Counted from the first letter of the stretch, positions 36,228 through 45,490 are shown. The stretch: 64,000 nucleotides of DNA from Robertmurraya_A mangrovi (GCF_034427655.1 NZ_JAXOFX010000006.1:124001-188000), one strand, 5' to 3'. The notes: generated by a model from the sequence alone, not told the origin. A program made the numbers and translations.

Positions 36228-37145
36228 TTATTTCAACTGGGTGCGAATAACCTCTATATTTGAGTAGAACGTCTGCCTCCCTTTCCAGCTTGAATAAGGT
36301 TCTGGTATGTCAATTAACGGTACATCTGTATTCTGCTTTGATAATTGAATCATCTCAGTCATATAATTTACTAGAGTAGTAAGGTCACCTATTTTCCCCA
36401 CTTTTCCATGCCCAGGTATCCAATGGGAACATGGATATTCTGAGATTTTTTTTAGAGACTCTAACCATTCAAAAACATTACCATCTAGCATATATGGATG
36501 TGTATTTTTTACTAATATGTCTCCCGTAAATAAAACTCCTCGTTCAGGTATAAATAAAATGCTGTCATCTTCAGTATGTCCTTGTCCAACAGAAATCAGT
36601 TGGGCTGTTAATTGAGACCCTTTTATGGTCATACCTTCATTAAATGTGTGACTTGGGCTAATATACTCAACTTCAGGAAGAGTTGAAATGATTTCTTCCA
36701 TTTGAAGAATGGAATCTGTTAAAGATTCAATTTCTTCTTTATCCTCCTCTAGTTCTCTATTTTTACGTAGATTAGTAACATGGTCTTTGTACTGATGTAT
36801 AGATTCCTTATGCTCTTTTAATAGTGATGGGTGTGTTTCATCTATTTTCATTTTGGTTTTTTGTGAAGCGATAATGGAACAGTCCTTAAACACCATGTTT
36901 CCACGAATGTGATCTCCATGCCAATGACTATTAATCACGTATGTAATAGGGCTCTTGGTAACTTGTTCGGCAATTTGACGTAATTCTTGAGCTGCTTGGA
37001 TCGTAAAAGATGTATCAAATATAATGGTTTGATCCCCCAAATCAATAATTCCAGAATTGGAACAAGCACCCCCTGAATTCTTGGCTATAGCAGCAAAAAC
37101 CCCTTCAGATACTTCTTCTAAAGTGTAGTGTTTTAATTGATTCAC
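36228..37145 (-). CDS. MBL-fold metallo-hydrolase
   Basis: 305 aa metallo-beta-lactamase fold. HWHGDH (H74, H76, D78, H79), a third His in GQGHTEDD, FTGD and the final PGHGKVG give the binuclear zinc site. An inserted helical region (about 105-160) with many Glu/Lys is unusual for the class B hydrolases. GTG start after GGGAGAG. Substrate unknown. Confidence 0.85.
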   Translation of the reverse strand: MNQLKHYTLEEVSEGVFAAIAKNSGGACSNSGIIDLGDQTIIFDTSFTIQAAQELRQIAEQVTKSPITYVINSHWHGDHIRGNMVFKDCSIIASQKTKMKIDETHPSLLKEHKESIHQYKDHVTNLRKNRELEEDKEEIESLTDSILQMEEIISTLPEVEYISPSHTFNEGMTIKGSQLTAQLISVGQGHTEDDSILFIPERGVLFTGDILVKNTHPYMLDGNVFEWLESLKKISEYPCSHWIPGHGKVGKIGDLTTLVNYMTEMIQLSKQNTDVPLIDIPEPYSSWKGRQTFYSNIEVIRTQLK

Positions 37146-37279
37146 CGATGATCTCTCCCATTTACATTTTTAAAAAAATGACATGCGTTTTTATAATGAT
37201 AACATAAATAACAAACGTTAGTTAACTATAATATAGGGAAAATTAGGTTAAACAAAATACCCCTTAGCTTATGGTCTCT

Positions 37280-37459
37280 TTATCCAAGCGCCAAACCAGT
37301 AAGTATAAATATAAAAAACAGCATGAACACCAATGAAACCTTCTCCTTTAGACTAAATGGTTTTGTTAATGGAAGAGAGGAGAATTGTTTATTTCTCATT
37401 TTGGAATGATAATAGCCTAAAGAAAAGATGATTATGTTGATTAGTAGTTGTTCCATCAT
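37280..37459 (-). CDS. small membrane protein, 59 aa
   Basis: Starts ATGATG after AAGGGGATAAA at 37459. Two hydrophobic segments (about 5-14 and 38-58) with a polar middle. No family recognised. Confidence 0.6.
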   Translation of the reverse strand: MMEQLLINIIIFSLGYYHSKMRNKQFSSLPLTKPFSLKEKVSLVFMLFFIFILTGLALG

Positions 37460-37538
37460 TTTATCCCCTTTATAAAAAGACTCCCCCCAACACTTCGCTA
37501 TACTACCATTTATTTCCTCCCTCAACAATCCGAACCAT

Positions 37539-38114
37539 TTAGTTGAAAATTATGCCCAAGTGTTCTAAAAGAATTTTTAATCCGATTAATATAAGAACAA
37601 ATCCACCAAAAATCCCTGCTTTCTTTTTTAGTCTTTCCCCGCTTAGCTTTCCAATAAAGATGCCTATGATCGATAATAAAAACGTTGTAATTCCTATACA
37701 AATAATTGAAAACAAAATAGATACGTTTAAAAACGCAAAACCAACACCGACTGCTAAAGCATCTATACTCGTTGCTAAGGAAAGATAGATTAATACTTTA
37801 TTATTTAATGGATTAATAGGAGAGCCTTCATCTTCTTGACTATTAATTGAATCTATGACCATCTTTACACCGATTATTCCTAACAGAAAAAATGCAATCC
37901 AATGATCTACATTTTTGATATAGAAACTAAATTGACTACCAAAGCCCCAACCAACTAATGGCATGAATGCTTGGAAAAAGGTTAAAAACAAACCTATCTT
38001 TAATATATTATTTAAACGAAATCTTTCCTTTAAAACGCTTCCACTTGTAATAGCAACCGCAAATGCATCCATTGCGATTCCAAATGAAAGTATTAATATT
38101 CCACTAAAGTTCAT
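37539..38114 (-). CDS. mntP: manganese efflux pump MntP
   Basis: 191 aa with six spans in two repeats. Family motifs: FGIAMDAFAVAI in TM1 and LATSIDALAVGVGFA in TM4, each with the conserved Asp that binds Mn2+. Starts at 38114 after GGGGACGG. I looked for the yybP-ykoY riboswitch that often precedes mntP and did not find its conserved core in the 250 bases upstream. Confidence 0.9.
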   Translation of the reverse strand: MNFSGILILSFGIAMDAFAVAITSGSVLKERFRLNNILKIGLFLTFFQAFMPLVGWGFGSQFSFYIKNVDHWIAFFLLGIIGVKMVIDSINSQEDEGSPINPLNNKVLIYLSLATSIDALAVGVGFAFLNVSILFSIICIGITTFLLSIIGIFIGKLSGERLKKKAGIFGGFVLILIGLKILLEHLGIIFN

Positions 38115-38189
38115 CTTTTCCGTCCCCAATTATTAATTTTTATTGCCAAATTAGATTAACATTGGAATATTGAGTGGGTCTACGGAAAC

Positions 38190-38260
38190 CTTGTTGCATG
38201 GGGGCAATATTTGACCTCGAGGGGCTAGGTGCTGTAGCTGGACGCGGACAAAATAAACTG
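38190..38260. repeat. GC-rich motif, probable repeat fragment
   Basis: A GC-rich segment with GACCTCGAGGGGCTAGGTG and GCTGTAGCTGGACGCGGAC, unlike the flanks. I have a memory of similar strings recurring between genes in Bacillus genomes, but cannot name a family. No coding frame. Confidence 0.4.
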
Positions 38261-38304
38261 TAATAGTTACCCACAATATGAAAATTATATAGTTTTCTAA
38301 AGCA

Positions 38305-38330
38305 CAAAAAAAGACTGCTTATTGCAGCAG
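38305..38330 (-). terminator. intrinsic terminator of the toxin-antitoxin pair
   Basis: CTGCT pairs with AGCAG; leftward it is followed by CTTTTTTTG. Confidence 0.7.
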
Positions 38331-38380
38331 CCCCTCTATCTATGAAGTGTAAAGTATTATTTATATTCCATTAAGTGTTA

Positions 38381-38719
38381 TTATTTTATTAAGTGTTCTA
38401 TTTTAGTCCGTACACTATTTAATACTTCTGTATTTACTTTGCCAAATCTTTTTCTTATAATTCCTTTTGAAAGTGTATAAACCTTGTCTGCTCTCACTGC
38501 TGATATAGCTTTAAGTGTACCTTCGTTTAAGTCCTTTTGTTCAATCATGACTGAATAATCAAGGTCTTTTAATTGTGATGTAATTGCAACAACAAGAATA
38601 TCATCAGTCATATTATTATAATCATCGTTTGAAATAATGAGTACTGGACGTTGTTTTCTATTTGATAAGTCACTAAATGGTACTGGGATTAAAACAATGT
38701 CACCTTGTTTATGCATCAT
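38381..38719 (-). CDS. PemK/MazF-type mRNA interferase toxin
   Basis: 112 aa with the PemK fold order: GDIVLIPVPFSDLSNRKQRPVLIIS at the N-terminus, ITSQL in the middle and the C-terminal RTKIEHLIK helix. Such toxins cut mRNA. Start ATGATG at 38719 overlaps the antitoxin stop (ATGATGCATAA), so both are one operon. Confidence 0.85.
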   Translation of the reverse strand: MMHKQGDIVLIPVPFSDLSNRKQRPVLIISNDDYNNMTDDILVVAITSQLKDLDYSVMIEQKDLNEGTLKAISAVRADKVYTLSKGIIRKRFGKVNTEVLNSVRTKIEHLIK

Positions 38720-38906
38720 TCCAAACCTCATCGTCTATATCATTATCCCAAAAATCTATGCTACTCTCGCTTGCTTTTGTTAAATCCACTGATAAACTTT
38801 TTTCTTTTTTTGCCTTTAAATATTCAGCAAAGTCTAAAATTTTATCGACTTCTTGCTCTGGAATTTCATCAATGATTTTTAGTAAGCGTTCCTTGGCAGT
38901 ATTCAT
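38709..38906 (-). CDS. antitoxin of the PemK/MazF toxin
   Basis: 65 aa: helical N-terminal part (LKIIDEIPEQEVDKILDFAEYLKAKKEK, DUF2281-like) followed by an acidic disordered tail (SSIDFWDNDIDDEVWND) that would occupy the toxin groove. Start at 38906 has AGAGGTGATGGACATC in front; earlier in-frame ATGs overlap that site. Confidence 0.8.
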   Translation of the reverse strand: MNTAKERLLKIIDEIPEQEVDKILDFAEYLKAKKEKSLSVDLTKASESSIDFWDNDIDDEVWNDA

Positions 38907-39099
38907 GATGTCCATCACCTCTTTCATGAATATTTTTTCTAATTATAACATTTTGCTTTACTTCAAACCATCGGTGTATTACGTACATATTTTTATTCCT
39001 TTATTTGAATTTGAAAAAGTAACTTCCTTCTTTAGTTCAATAATATAAAGCAATACCCTACTTTTATTACTTTATGTTCATATTCTGACAAACTAAACG

Positions 39100-39261
39100 C
39101 TATTTCTTGGTTACCTTAGTAAATAACCAAGGAATCCCTACAAAGAAAAGGATTCCTGATAAAAAGGATAGGAAAATGAATGAACTTATCACATCCGTCA
39201 AGAAAAGGACCACTAGCATCACAATGACAAATATCCTCCAATATAATATTGAGTTTTTCAA
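39100..39261 (-). CDS. small two-span membrane protein, 53 aa
   Basis: TTG at 39261 preceded by GGGAGAG. Spans about 8-25 and 30-47, basic end (FTKVTKK). Codes on the minus strand; a longer frame on + here looks like a shadow. Unknown function. Confidence 0.6.
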   Translation of the reverse strand: MKNSILYWRIFVIVMLVVLFLTDVISSFIFLSFLSGILFFVGIPWLFTKVTKK

Positions 39262-39380
39262 AAAAGCTCTCCCTTTTTTTCTATTGAAAAGGCCTTCAAA
39301 ATATTTTTGTACCTATAGTAGAAAATTCATCACACTAATTAAATATTCCTTTATTCACTATACTGATTCATTTGAAAATA

Positions 39381-39437
39381 AAAAAAGAGCTGCGATCCAC
39401 ATTGATCTTCAACTCTTGGGCTCGTAAATTGAAGGGA
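39381..39437. repeat. dispersed element copy
   Basis: Hairpin AAGAGCTGCGATC...GATCTTCAACTCTT (39385-39417) followed by a degenerate box GGGCTCGTAAATTGAAG. Leftward the hairpin runs into TTTTTTTATTTTC. It lies 55 bases 3' of the gene at 39493, reading leftward. Confidence 0.75.
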
Positions 39438-39492
39438 AATAAATATACTAACTACAAAAAACTATGTACCAGTTATTTACTCCGAAAAGTAC

Positions 39493-39960
39493 TTAACTCT
39501 TTAAACCTTTTTGAAACCAAAATATAAAAGTCTTTAAAATATAAAAAATGAGCAAGTCTGCTAATACATGGACAGTCCAGTTCCAGTTAATGAAATGAAA
39601 AAGCTTACTATACCTTTCTAAAGAGAAAGTAAAAATTGGAATAACCATTGAAAAAAACAAATAATAAAATAGTAGCTTTAATTTATTAAGTTGTTTAGGA
39701 TAATACAGAATAAACAAAACGCCAACTGTAGGAAAAACGATGTAATATAGTGAAAAACTCATTTCGGTTGCAACCTTAAATTCCCTATAAGGAAATTCAA
39801 CCAGTTTAAAGAAGGTGATGATAAACTCAAAAATCCATGCTAATGCTTGAGTAAATAAGAAGGTGATTTGAGTTAATCGTGTTCTTCCTTTGGAGATTAT
39901 TAACAGTGTAATAATAGATATAACCCATAAAATCACTAAAACGAAAAATTCTACACTCAT
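39493..39960 (-). CDS. CBO0543-like membrane protein (second of tandem pair)
   Basis: 155 aa with five spans; LAWIFEFIITFFKLVEFPYREF and HFINWNWTVHVLADLLIFYI resemble the neighbouring paralog. Its ATG shares one base with the TGA of the upstream gene and has AAGGTGAAAG before it. Family function unknown. Confidence 0.7.
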   Translation of the reverse strand: MSVEFFVLVILWVISIITLLIISKGRTRLTQITFLFTQALAWIFEFIITFFKLVEFPYREFKVATEMSFSLYYIVFPTVGVLFILYYPKQLNKLKLLFYYLFFSMVIPIFTFSLERYSKLFHFINWNWTVHVLADLLIFYILKTFIFWFQKGLKS

Positions 39961-40445
39961 CAAGCTTTCACCTTAATTAACTTTTTTTTATACCACAGAT
40001 AGTATTTATGGTTCAAAAATAAAGAAATGATAACAGTAATTAATGTCCAATACCATGTCCACTCATGGTATTCTACAAGCCTGGTTGTTCTTTCAAGCAA
40101 TACCTCAATACATGTAAAAAACCCCGCATAACACACGTAATAAATAATTGCCCCTAACCTTTTGACATTCGGAAAATATAAACTAAAGATGATAGCTACA
40201 ATTGGAAAAATGAAAAATTCAAATGTTAAGCTTGTTCGGTTATATTGATTTGTTCTTTTTAAAAGTTGAATCGGATACTCAATCCATCCCATCTCCACTA
40301 CAAATAAACCAGCTGGCCAAGTAATAACTTGAAGAAATAGCAATAGGACCCAAGCTTCCCTTGCTCTCTTTCTTGGTATTAATGTAAATATTGCTAAAAT
40401 AGTAACAAAAATAACTCCTACTAAAATCCATCTCTCAAGATTCAT
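39960..40445 (-). CDS. CBO0543-like membrane protein (first of tandem pair)
   Basis: 161 aa, five spans. VITWPAGLFVVEMGWIEYP and YHEWTWYWTLITVIISLFL are typical of the CBO0543 group found in spore-formers. AAGGATGAATGA precedes the ATG. Paralog of the downstream gene and more distantly of 40672-41253. Confidence 0.7.
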   Translation of the reverse strand: MNLERWILVGVIFVTILAIFTLIPRKRAREAWVLLLFLQVITWPAGLFVVEMGWIEYPIQLLKRTNQYNRTSLTFEFFIFPIVAIIFSLYFPNVKRLGAIIYYVCYAGFFTCIEVLLERTTRLVEYHEWTWYWTLITVIISLFLNHKYYLWYKKKLIKVKA

Positions 40446-40597
40446 TCATTCATCCTTCTCTTTTAAAGGAATTTATTAACTATATCTTTCCATGGATTCC
40501 AACTAAATATCACATATAATTTTCCTAATCATGATTACCTCAATGCAAACTAAAACATTTTCCTCTTCAATTAACCTATCCATCACCTTCAACAAGG

Positions 40598-40628
40598 AAA
40601 AAGCGATCCTTCTGTATTGAAGAATCGC
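40598..40628 (-). terminator. intrinsic terminator after the 40672 gene
   Basis: GCGAT-CC-TTC pairs with GAA-GA-ATCGC around TGTATT; leftward it ends CGCTTTTTCC. Loop and stem resemble the hairpin at 12765. Confidence 0.75.
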
Positions 40629-40671
40629 ACTTTTTTCGCTTAAGTAGGAAGGTGTTATGTTCAGTTAGGTC

Positions 40672-41253
40672 TTAACTTCTTGGCTCCACTTTTTTACTCT
40701 TTATTAATAAAGCAAAATTGTCTTTTTTTGTGATATAGTGTGCAAGCAAATAAATCAAAATTTGAATAGGTAAAGAATAAGTATATTTCCAATGCTTGAG
40801 ATTATAAATTTGAAGCTTATTAAAGAAAGGTTCGGCTAGATAGGAACTGATTATTGCAAATATGAGAGCTTTAACAAATGGATTTCCCTCTGGTTTAAAC
40901 TGAAGAATTACTATTACTGTTACTGGCATTAATGTAATGTCCCAAGGCAAATATGTTGGTAGAACAGGTATCACATTATAACGGTAGCTCCATATTCCTA
41001 ATTGATCACCTAATACATCTAAACAAAGGGAAATAACCATTACAAATAATGCCGCATACATCAAACGGTCTGCACTATCCTTTTTTCTTATTAAAAACCA
41101 AATTATCCAAGGGATAATGGAAAGAGCGACACCTAACCACCATAGTTCACTGAATAGCACATACTCTTTCCATATATCGATTCTTTCATATACTAATTTT
41201 TCAATTTCATTACCGTTTTTATCGACTAAACTAACATATTTATCATTAACCAT
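40672..41253 (-). CDS. CBO0543-family membrane protein
   Basis: 193 aa. Cytosolic N-terminus, then five spans; LGDQLGIWSYRYNVIPVLPTYLPWDITLMPV is the family signature. TAGGAGAGATTT precedes the ATG. Divergent from the MDR gene; the 328-base gap between them holds no gene or repeat that I can see. Function unknown. Confidence 0.75.
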   Translation of the reverse strand: MVNDKYVSLVDKNGNEIEKLVYERIDIWKEYVLFSELWWLGVALSIIPWIIWFLIRKKDSADRLMYAALFVMVISLCLDVLGDQLGIWSYRYNVIPVLPTYLPWDITLMPVTVIVILQFKPEGNPFVKALIFAIISSYLAEPFFNKLQIYNLKHWKYTYSLPIQILIYLLAHYITKKDNFALLIKSKKVEPRS

Positions 41254-41581
41254 AAATCTCTCCTAGCAAGATTCCAGTAATATTATCATCACCCCTTTTT
41301 TAAACAGTTATGTGTTTAACCCGTTTAGTACCGATAATGAAAAATGGACTACTATTTACTTCATTAACCCCACCGTAACATCACAAACCTTCCCCCATTT
41401 CACATTCTTCCTCCTCTAAGAAACACCAAATATGTAATAACCAAAAAAATTCTCTAAAGTCTTTAAAAATTAACTTAAGTCAATGAAAGGTCTCTATCCC
41501 CTTGTTACTATTAAATAAATTTAAAACAAGGAAACTTATTTTTAAAAGCCAATTATTTTAAAGAAATTGGAGGGAGTTTTT

Positions 41582-42550
41582 ATGAAAGCAATCGTTTGTA
41601 ATAAATATGGATCACCAGATGTACTTGAATTAAAGGAGATAGGAAAACCTTTACCAAGCGATAATCAAGTATTGGTAAGAGTTCATACTGCATCCTTGAA
41701 CTTTGGTAACTTAGTTCTTTTGAAAGGTAAACCTTTCTTAGCCCGCTTTGCCTTCGGACTAACGAAACCAAAATACTCTGTTCCAGGAGGTGACATATCT
41801 GGTACAGTTGAAGCTGTTGGTAAAGACGTTAAGCTATTTCAAGTAGGTGATGAAGTATTTGGAGATCTCTCTGGTTGTGGATGGGGTGGTTTTGCTGAAT
41901 ATGTAACAGTCCCCGAAAATGCTTTAGCTCTAAAACCAACCAATATCTCCTTCGAGGAAGCTGCTGCGTCACCTATGGCAGGTGTGACTGCCTTACAGGG
42001 ACTACGTGATAAAGGTAAGATTAAATCGGGACAGAAGGTATTAATTTATGGGGCATCTGGTGGTGTCGGTACTTTCGCGGTACAAATCGCCAAATCATTT
42101 GGTGCCGAAGTAACAGGTGTGTGTAGTACAAGAAATATAGAGATATTGCGTTCGATAGGAGCAGACCATATCATTGATTATTCAAAAGAGAATTTTGCCC
42201 AAAATAATGATTGTTATGATCTGATTCTTGGTGTGAACGGTTCTAATTCCATTTCAGCTTATAAACGTGTACTAAAACCAAATGGAAATTTCGTTCACGT
42301 AGGAGGTTCCGAATCCCAGTATTTTCAAACACTATTTCTTGGACCTTTTATCTCAATGACTGGAAGCAAGAAAATAAGTAACCTGTTACAGAGAGCAAAT
42401 CAAAAAGACTTAAATTATGTAAAAGAATTACTTGAGACTGGTAAAGTAAAACCAATAATTGATAAACGGTATAAGTTAAGTGAAGTAACGGAAGCATTTA
42501 AATATTTTGAGGAAGGTCACGCTCAAGGTAAAGTGGTAATTACTGTATAA
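41582..42550 (+). CDS. MDR-family NAD(P)-dependent alcohol dehydrogenase / quinone oxidoreductase
   Basis: 322 aa. GroES-like N-terminal domain (MKAIVCNKYGSPDVLEL, PGGDISGTVEAVG) and a Rossmann domain with GASGGVGTFAVQIAK. The zinc-binding Cys/His set of true alcohol dehydrogenases is absent, so it is of the quinone-reductase type. GGAGGGAG precedes the ATG at 41582; an earlier in-frame TTG overlaps that site. Substrate unknown. Confidence 0.85.
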   Translation: MKAIVCNKYGSPDVLELKEIGKPLPSDNQVLVRVHTASLNFGNLVLLKGKPFLARFAFGLTKPKYSVPGGDISGTVEAVGKDVKLFQVGDEVFGDLSGCGWGGFAEYVTVPENALALKPTNISFEEAAASPMAGVTALQGLRDKGKIKSGQKVLIYGASGGVGTFAVQIAKSFGAEVTGVCSTRNIEILRSIGADHIIDYSKENFAQNNDCYDLILGVNGSNSISAYKRVLKPNGNFVHVGGSESQYFQTLFLGPFISMTGSKKISNLLQRANQKDLNYVKELLETGKVKPIIDKRYKLSEVTEAFKYFEEGHAQGKVVITV

Positions 42551-42655
42551 TTTAAAAATCCCATAAACATTCCTACTTATGTAATAAAAGAACGATCATT
42601 TAGAAAGTGGTCGATTCTTATTCTTTAAGAATACTCTTCCTAGAGAACTTTCTAA

Positions 42656-42742
42656 TCAAACTAACCTGGTCCGTTAGTAAAATAAGAATACGAGCTGCAA
42701 TCCAAATTGATCTTCACCTCTTGCATTCGTTAGTTGAAGTAA
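42656..42742. repeat. dispersed element, complete copy
   Basis: Palindromic site TCAAACTAAC-CTGGTCC-GTTAGTAAAA (42656-42682), hairpin region CGAGCTGCAATCC...GATCTTCACCTCTT, then box GCATTCGTTAGTTGAAGT (42723-42740). It lies 3' of a rightward gene, unlike most copies. Confidence 0.75.
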
Positions 42743-42798
42743 TGACTTTTAAAATGACGGTGGAGTAACGGAAAATAAAATGGATGCTGTTTGTTTAA

Positions 42799-43098
42799 AA
42801 TTGTTTTCCCATTTGTGCTTCATATAGGAAGGTATCCTCACACTATCCCCTGTATTTAAAATATACATTATCAACAATAGAGGATTTTGGGTACAAGAAT
42901 CTAGGTTATAAATATAAACCAGAACAATTCACCCTTTTTGTTAGAACAACATTAACCAAAGACCAATCTAAAAAAATAAAAGAACTAGAGTTGCTAGTAG
43001 ATGACTTTATTAAACGAGCTGGATTACCTAAAAAAACGGGCAATCAGAAATACCAAATTATCATTCAAGATGCAAAGGAAAGAACGATTAGCAGTTGA
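42799..43098 (+). pseudogene. N-truncated coding fragment, unidentified
   Basis: A 99-codon open frame without ATG; the later part looks protein-like: YKYKPEQFTLFVRTTLTKDQ, a charged helix KKIKELELLVDDFIKRAGLP, and a final strand KYQIIIQDAKE. No ribosome binding site. I cannot place the family. A different frame gives a longer but less convincing reading to 43267. Confidence 0.4.
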
Positions 43099-43283
43099 AA
43101 AACGCTTTGACTTTGAGATTCTTAATTATCAAAATGACTTCAGCGGCTTCAGCACTTATTGCATGCTAAAGCCGCTAGTTTTATCGGAAATTCATCTACA
43201 CCAAATGGTCGTACAGGAAAGAGAATATTCTAACAACGATCAATTAATTGAGATCTATCATTTATAGAAATTGCCCAAAAGTC

Positions 43284-43460
43284 TTACCTAGTCAAAATAT
43301 AATAAATAACGTAAAACCAACTAAAGAACCCGTGAATGATAGCCCATAGAATGGATTTATGGATACTCCAAGATATGGTAATGGCTAAAGCAGATCCAAA
43401 AGTAATCGCACCTTTAGAACCAACTGGAACATTGAATTTTTTTTCTTTCCTTTCTTTCAT
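43284..43460 (-). CDS. small membrane protein, 58 aa
   Basis: ATG at 43460 after GAGGGGAGAAT. Basic N-terminus (MKERKEKKF), then VGSKGAITFGSALAITISW and a Trp/His-rich second span (ILWAIIHGFFSWFYVIYYI). The composition is typical of real membrane peptides. Unknown function. Confidence 0.7.
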   Translation of the reverse strand: MKERKEKKFNVPVGSKGAITFGSALAITISWSIHKSILWAIIHGFFSWFYVIYYILTR

Positions 43461-43677
43461 ATTCTCCCCTCTATTCTTCTAATCTATTTTTCCTATTGTA
43501 TAGTTTATTTCTCATTGACAAGATTATTCCCTTCAACTATTAAACTTCTTTAACTGCAATTCCATCGCTCCCAATTTTTGTTGTACTGTTATTTCATAAA
43601 TTGAATAACTTTAATTAATGTTTCATTTTAAAAGGTACAAAGAGTGGACTTAAACATTTGATTGGAGGAGTTACAGC

Positions 43678-43854
43678 ATGGAAGCGTTAGCTATCATACC
43701 TTTTTTATTTATGATTATCCTATATTTGGGTGTACTTGGTTTTTCTATTTGGTTTGCAGTTAGCCTGATTAAAGCTCAAAGAGAACGAAATATGGTTCTG
43801 AAGGAAATATCAAACAAACTAGATTTTTATAATTATGGTAAAAAGGAAGAGTAA
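43678..43854 (+). CDS. small membrane protein, 58 aa
   Basis: ATG at 43678 after TTGGAGGAG. One long span (about 5-32) and a charged cytosolic tail with a coiled-coil tendency (KAQRERNMVLKEISNKLDFY). It has its own terminator. Resembles small Bacillus proteins of unknown role. Confidence 0.75.
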   Translation: MEALAIIPFLFMIILYLGVLGFSIWFAVSLIKAQRERNMVLKEISNKLDFYNYGKKEE

Positions 43855-43864
43855 TCTTACTCTT
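43847..43864 (+). terminator. intrinsic terminator overlapping the small gene's stop
   Basis: AAGAGTAA pairs with TTACTCTT, followed by GCTTTTTTTATTTTC. Confidence 0.8.
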
Positions 43865-44022
43865 GCTTTTTTTATTTTCACAGTTTGTGTGTCTGCTATG
43901 TACTTTTGATTCCTTACGAATGCATTCAACAAAAATCATATTAATTCGTTTTTAGGTGAGAGAAGTTTTGTTATTTGGTTGTTGTTTTATAGGGGAGACA
44001 ATTTGAAAACCGTGCGAAATCT

Positions 44023-44610
44023 TTAATCATCGTCCTTTTCTATTCGTTTCTTAATTCTACTTAACGATTCAGGAGTAATCCCTAGAAAACTTGCTAATTG
44101 ATGTTGTGGTACACGGTCAACCAACTGAGGGCGTTTTTTTATGATGGTTTTGTAACGTTCTTCAGGAGAAGAATGGATGAAATCAGCGAATTCCTCTTGT
44201 ACTTCACTTATGTTAATTTCCATCATTTTGCGAATCATCGTTTCTAGTTGTGGAAAGGAATGATACATCCCCTTCTCAGAATCAAGGTCACCAACAACTA
44301 GAATTGAGTCTTCTAAACAAGCATAAGAGAATCTTGAAAACTCATCCTGTCTTTTATCATTAAAGATGGGAATCGCTTGTTCTTCCGTAAAGAAATTCGA
44401 TGTAACCTCTTTTCCATACTCATCTACAAAAAACTGTCTGACACAGCCTTTTAATACAAAATAACATTTGATAACCGGAACATCCCCTTGGTGTAGAAGA
44501 ATGGTTCCTCTTTTATATTTCTCAATTTGTAAAGCATCAAGGATGGAACGTTGTACTTCTTCACTGTGAGAGGTAAATTCAGTTAGATACTTTAACAGTT
44601 TTTCCTTCAT
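44023..44610 (-). CDS. Crp/Fnr-family transcriptional regulator
   Basis: 195 aa. Cyclic-nucleotide-binding-like domain (KRGTILLHQGDVPVIKCYFVLKGCVRQFF) and C-terminal winged helix with PQHQLASFLGITPESLSRIKKRI. No Fe-S cysteine cluster of Fnr at the N-terminus. AAAGGATAATAACT precedes the ATG at 44610. Target and ligand unknown. Confidence 0.85.
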   Translation of the reverse strand: MKEKLLKYLTEFTSHSEEVQRSILDALQIEKYKRGTILLHQGDVPVIKCYFVLKGCVRQFFVDEYGKEVTSNFFTEEQAIPIFNDKRQDEFSRFSYACLEDSILVVGDLDSEKGMYHSFPQLETMIRKMMEINISEVQEEFADFIHSSPEERYKTIIKKRPQLVDRVPQHQLASFLGITPESLSRIKKRIEKDDD

Positions 44611-44689
44611 AGTTATTATCCTTTCAATATACAAATTTAAATAAGGTGATTATTAATATATTTCTAGATGTAACTACACATTCCTTTAA

Positions 44690-44765
44690 TAACTGACCTG
44701 GTTTGGAACACAAATTTTTAACAAAAGCCCCCCTGTAGTTTAAGTGTAATTGCTCACAAACTTAT
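44690..44765. repeat. degenerate dispersed element copy
   Basis: AATAACTGACCTGGTTTGG (remnant of the palindromic site), then CCCCCTGTAGTTTAAGTGTAATTGCTCACAAACTT, which keeps the downstream AAGTG...CACAA portion. No hairpin visible. Confidence 0.45.
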
Positions 44766-44785
44766 TAATTAAATAGTTTCATCTA

Positions 44786-45157
44786 TTATTTTTCAATCGC
44801 CATACGCAAGTTCGAGATAACTCCAATAAGCAATACTAACGAACAAATCATTTTTTCAAAAGGTGTTCCAAACAATTGTTGTATAAATCCAAAAGACCAA
44901 AGTACAACAAAAAACCAACATATAACGGTTATTCCTCTTTTGTATTTATATAGTTTAATTCTACCAACAGTCAACGTAAAAACTACTCCAATAATAGAAA
45001 TAACGATGTTTATAACTGATATTGGTAGCTGTTCAGCGAATGATTCAGACCTTCCACCATTAACCCATGTGAATGGAATACTTTTGCTTATAATAAGAAA
45101 GTGGATTAAGATAGTCAAAGAGTAAAAAATAATCCCCATAAATACAGCAGTTTTCAT
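44786..45157 (-). CDS. membrane protein, paralog of 9044-9292
   Basis: 123 aa, four spans. The first ~55 residues are almost the same as in the protein at 9044-9292; this copy keeps two more spans. The ATG at 45157 has no nearby binding site, but GAGGTGA sits before an in-frame ATT nine codons upstream, and the residues between (LEKLRKIN) are conserved with the other copy. Confidence 0.75.
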   Translation of the reverse strand: MKTAVFMGIIFYSLTILIHFLIISKSIPFTWVNGGRSESFAEQLPISVINIVISIIGVVFTLTVGRIKLYKYKRGITVICWFFVVLWSFGFIQQLFGTPFEKMICSLVLLIGVISNLRMAIEK

Positions 45158-45490
45158 ATTAATTTTCCTAAGTTTTTCTAAAATAAAATCACCTCATTTT
45201 TTAGGCTCTCCAAATTTCTTTTTCCAGATTTTTTGTTAAATTTTATAGCCACTGTCTAAATAAAACTCTTATATACCTTTACTCTTTAAAGTAGGATACA
45301 TCTTATTCAACAGTGAGATTACTTGCTAGACTATACTCAATTGAACCAGCCTATACCTCCTTACATCGTTACCGCCGTACTTCACCCTTCCTTCTCGAAG
45401 TACTCTGTTCCGTTATTCAATTAAGAAAAGAGCTATTGATCCAGTTTGATCTTCACCTCTTACCCCCGTTAGTGAAAAAAAGATTAACTC
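45158..45490. other. intergenic with dispersed element
   Basis: No convincing gene. Short + frames here lack binding sites. The right third is the element copy at 45404-45478. Confidence 0.5.
45404..45478. repeat. dispersed element copy
   Basis: CTGTTCCGTTATTCAATT, hairpin AAGAGCTATTGATCC...GATCTTCACCTCTT (about 45428-45461), then box CCCCCGTTAGTGAAA (45463-45477). It directly abuts the next leftward gene. Confidence 0.7.

Noticed and set aside
38115..38380. yybP-ykoY manganese riboswitch upstream of mntP
   Set aside because: Looked for the conserved core before the mntP start and did not see it; the GC-rich motif there does not match.
39107..39427. 106-codon + frame
   Set aside because: Antisense to a better minus-strand gene (39100-39261) and runs into the dispersed element hairpin.
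43001..43267. 88-codon + frame starting MTLLNELDY
   Set aside because: Overlaps the more protein-like frame at 42799-43098 and lacks a binding site.
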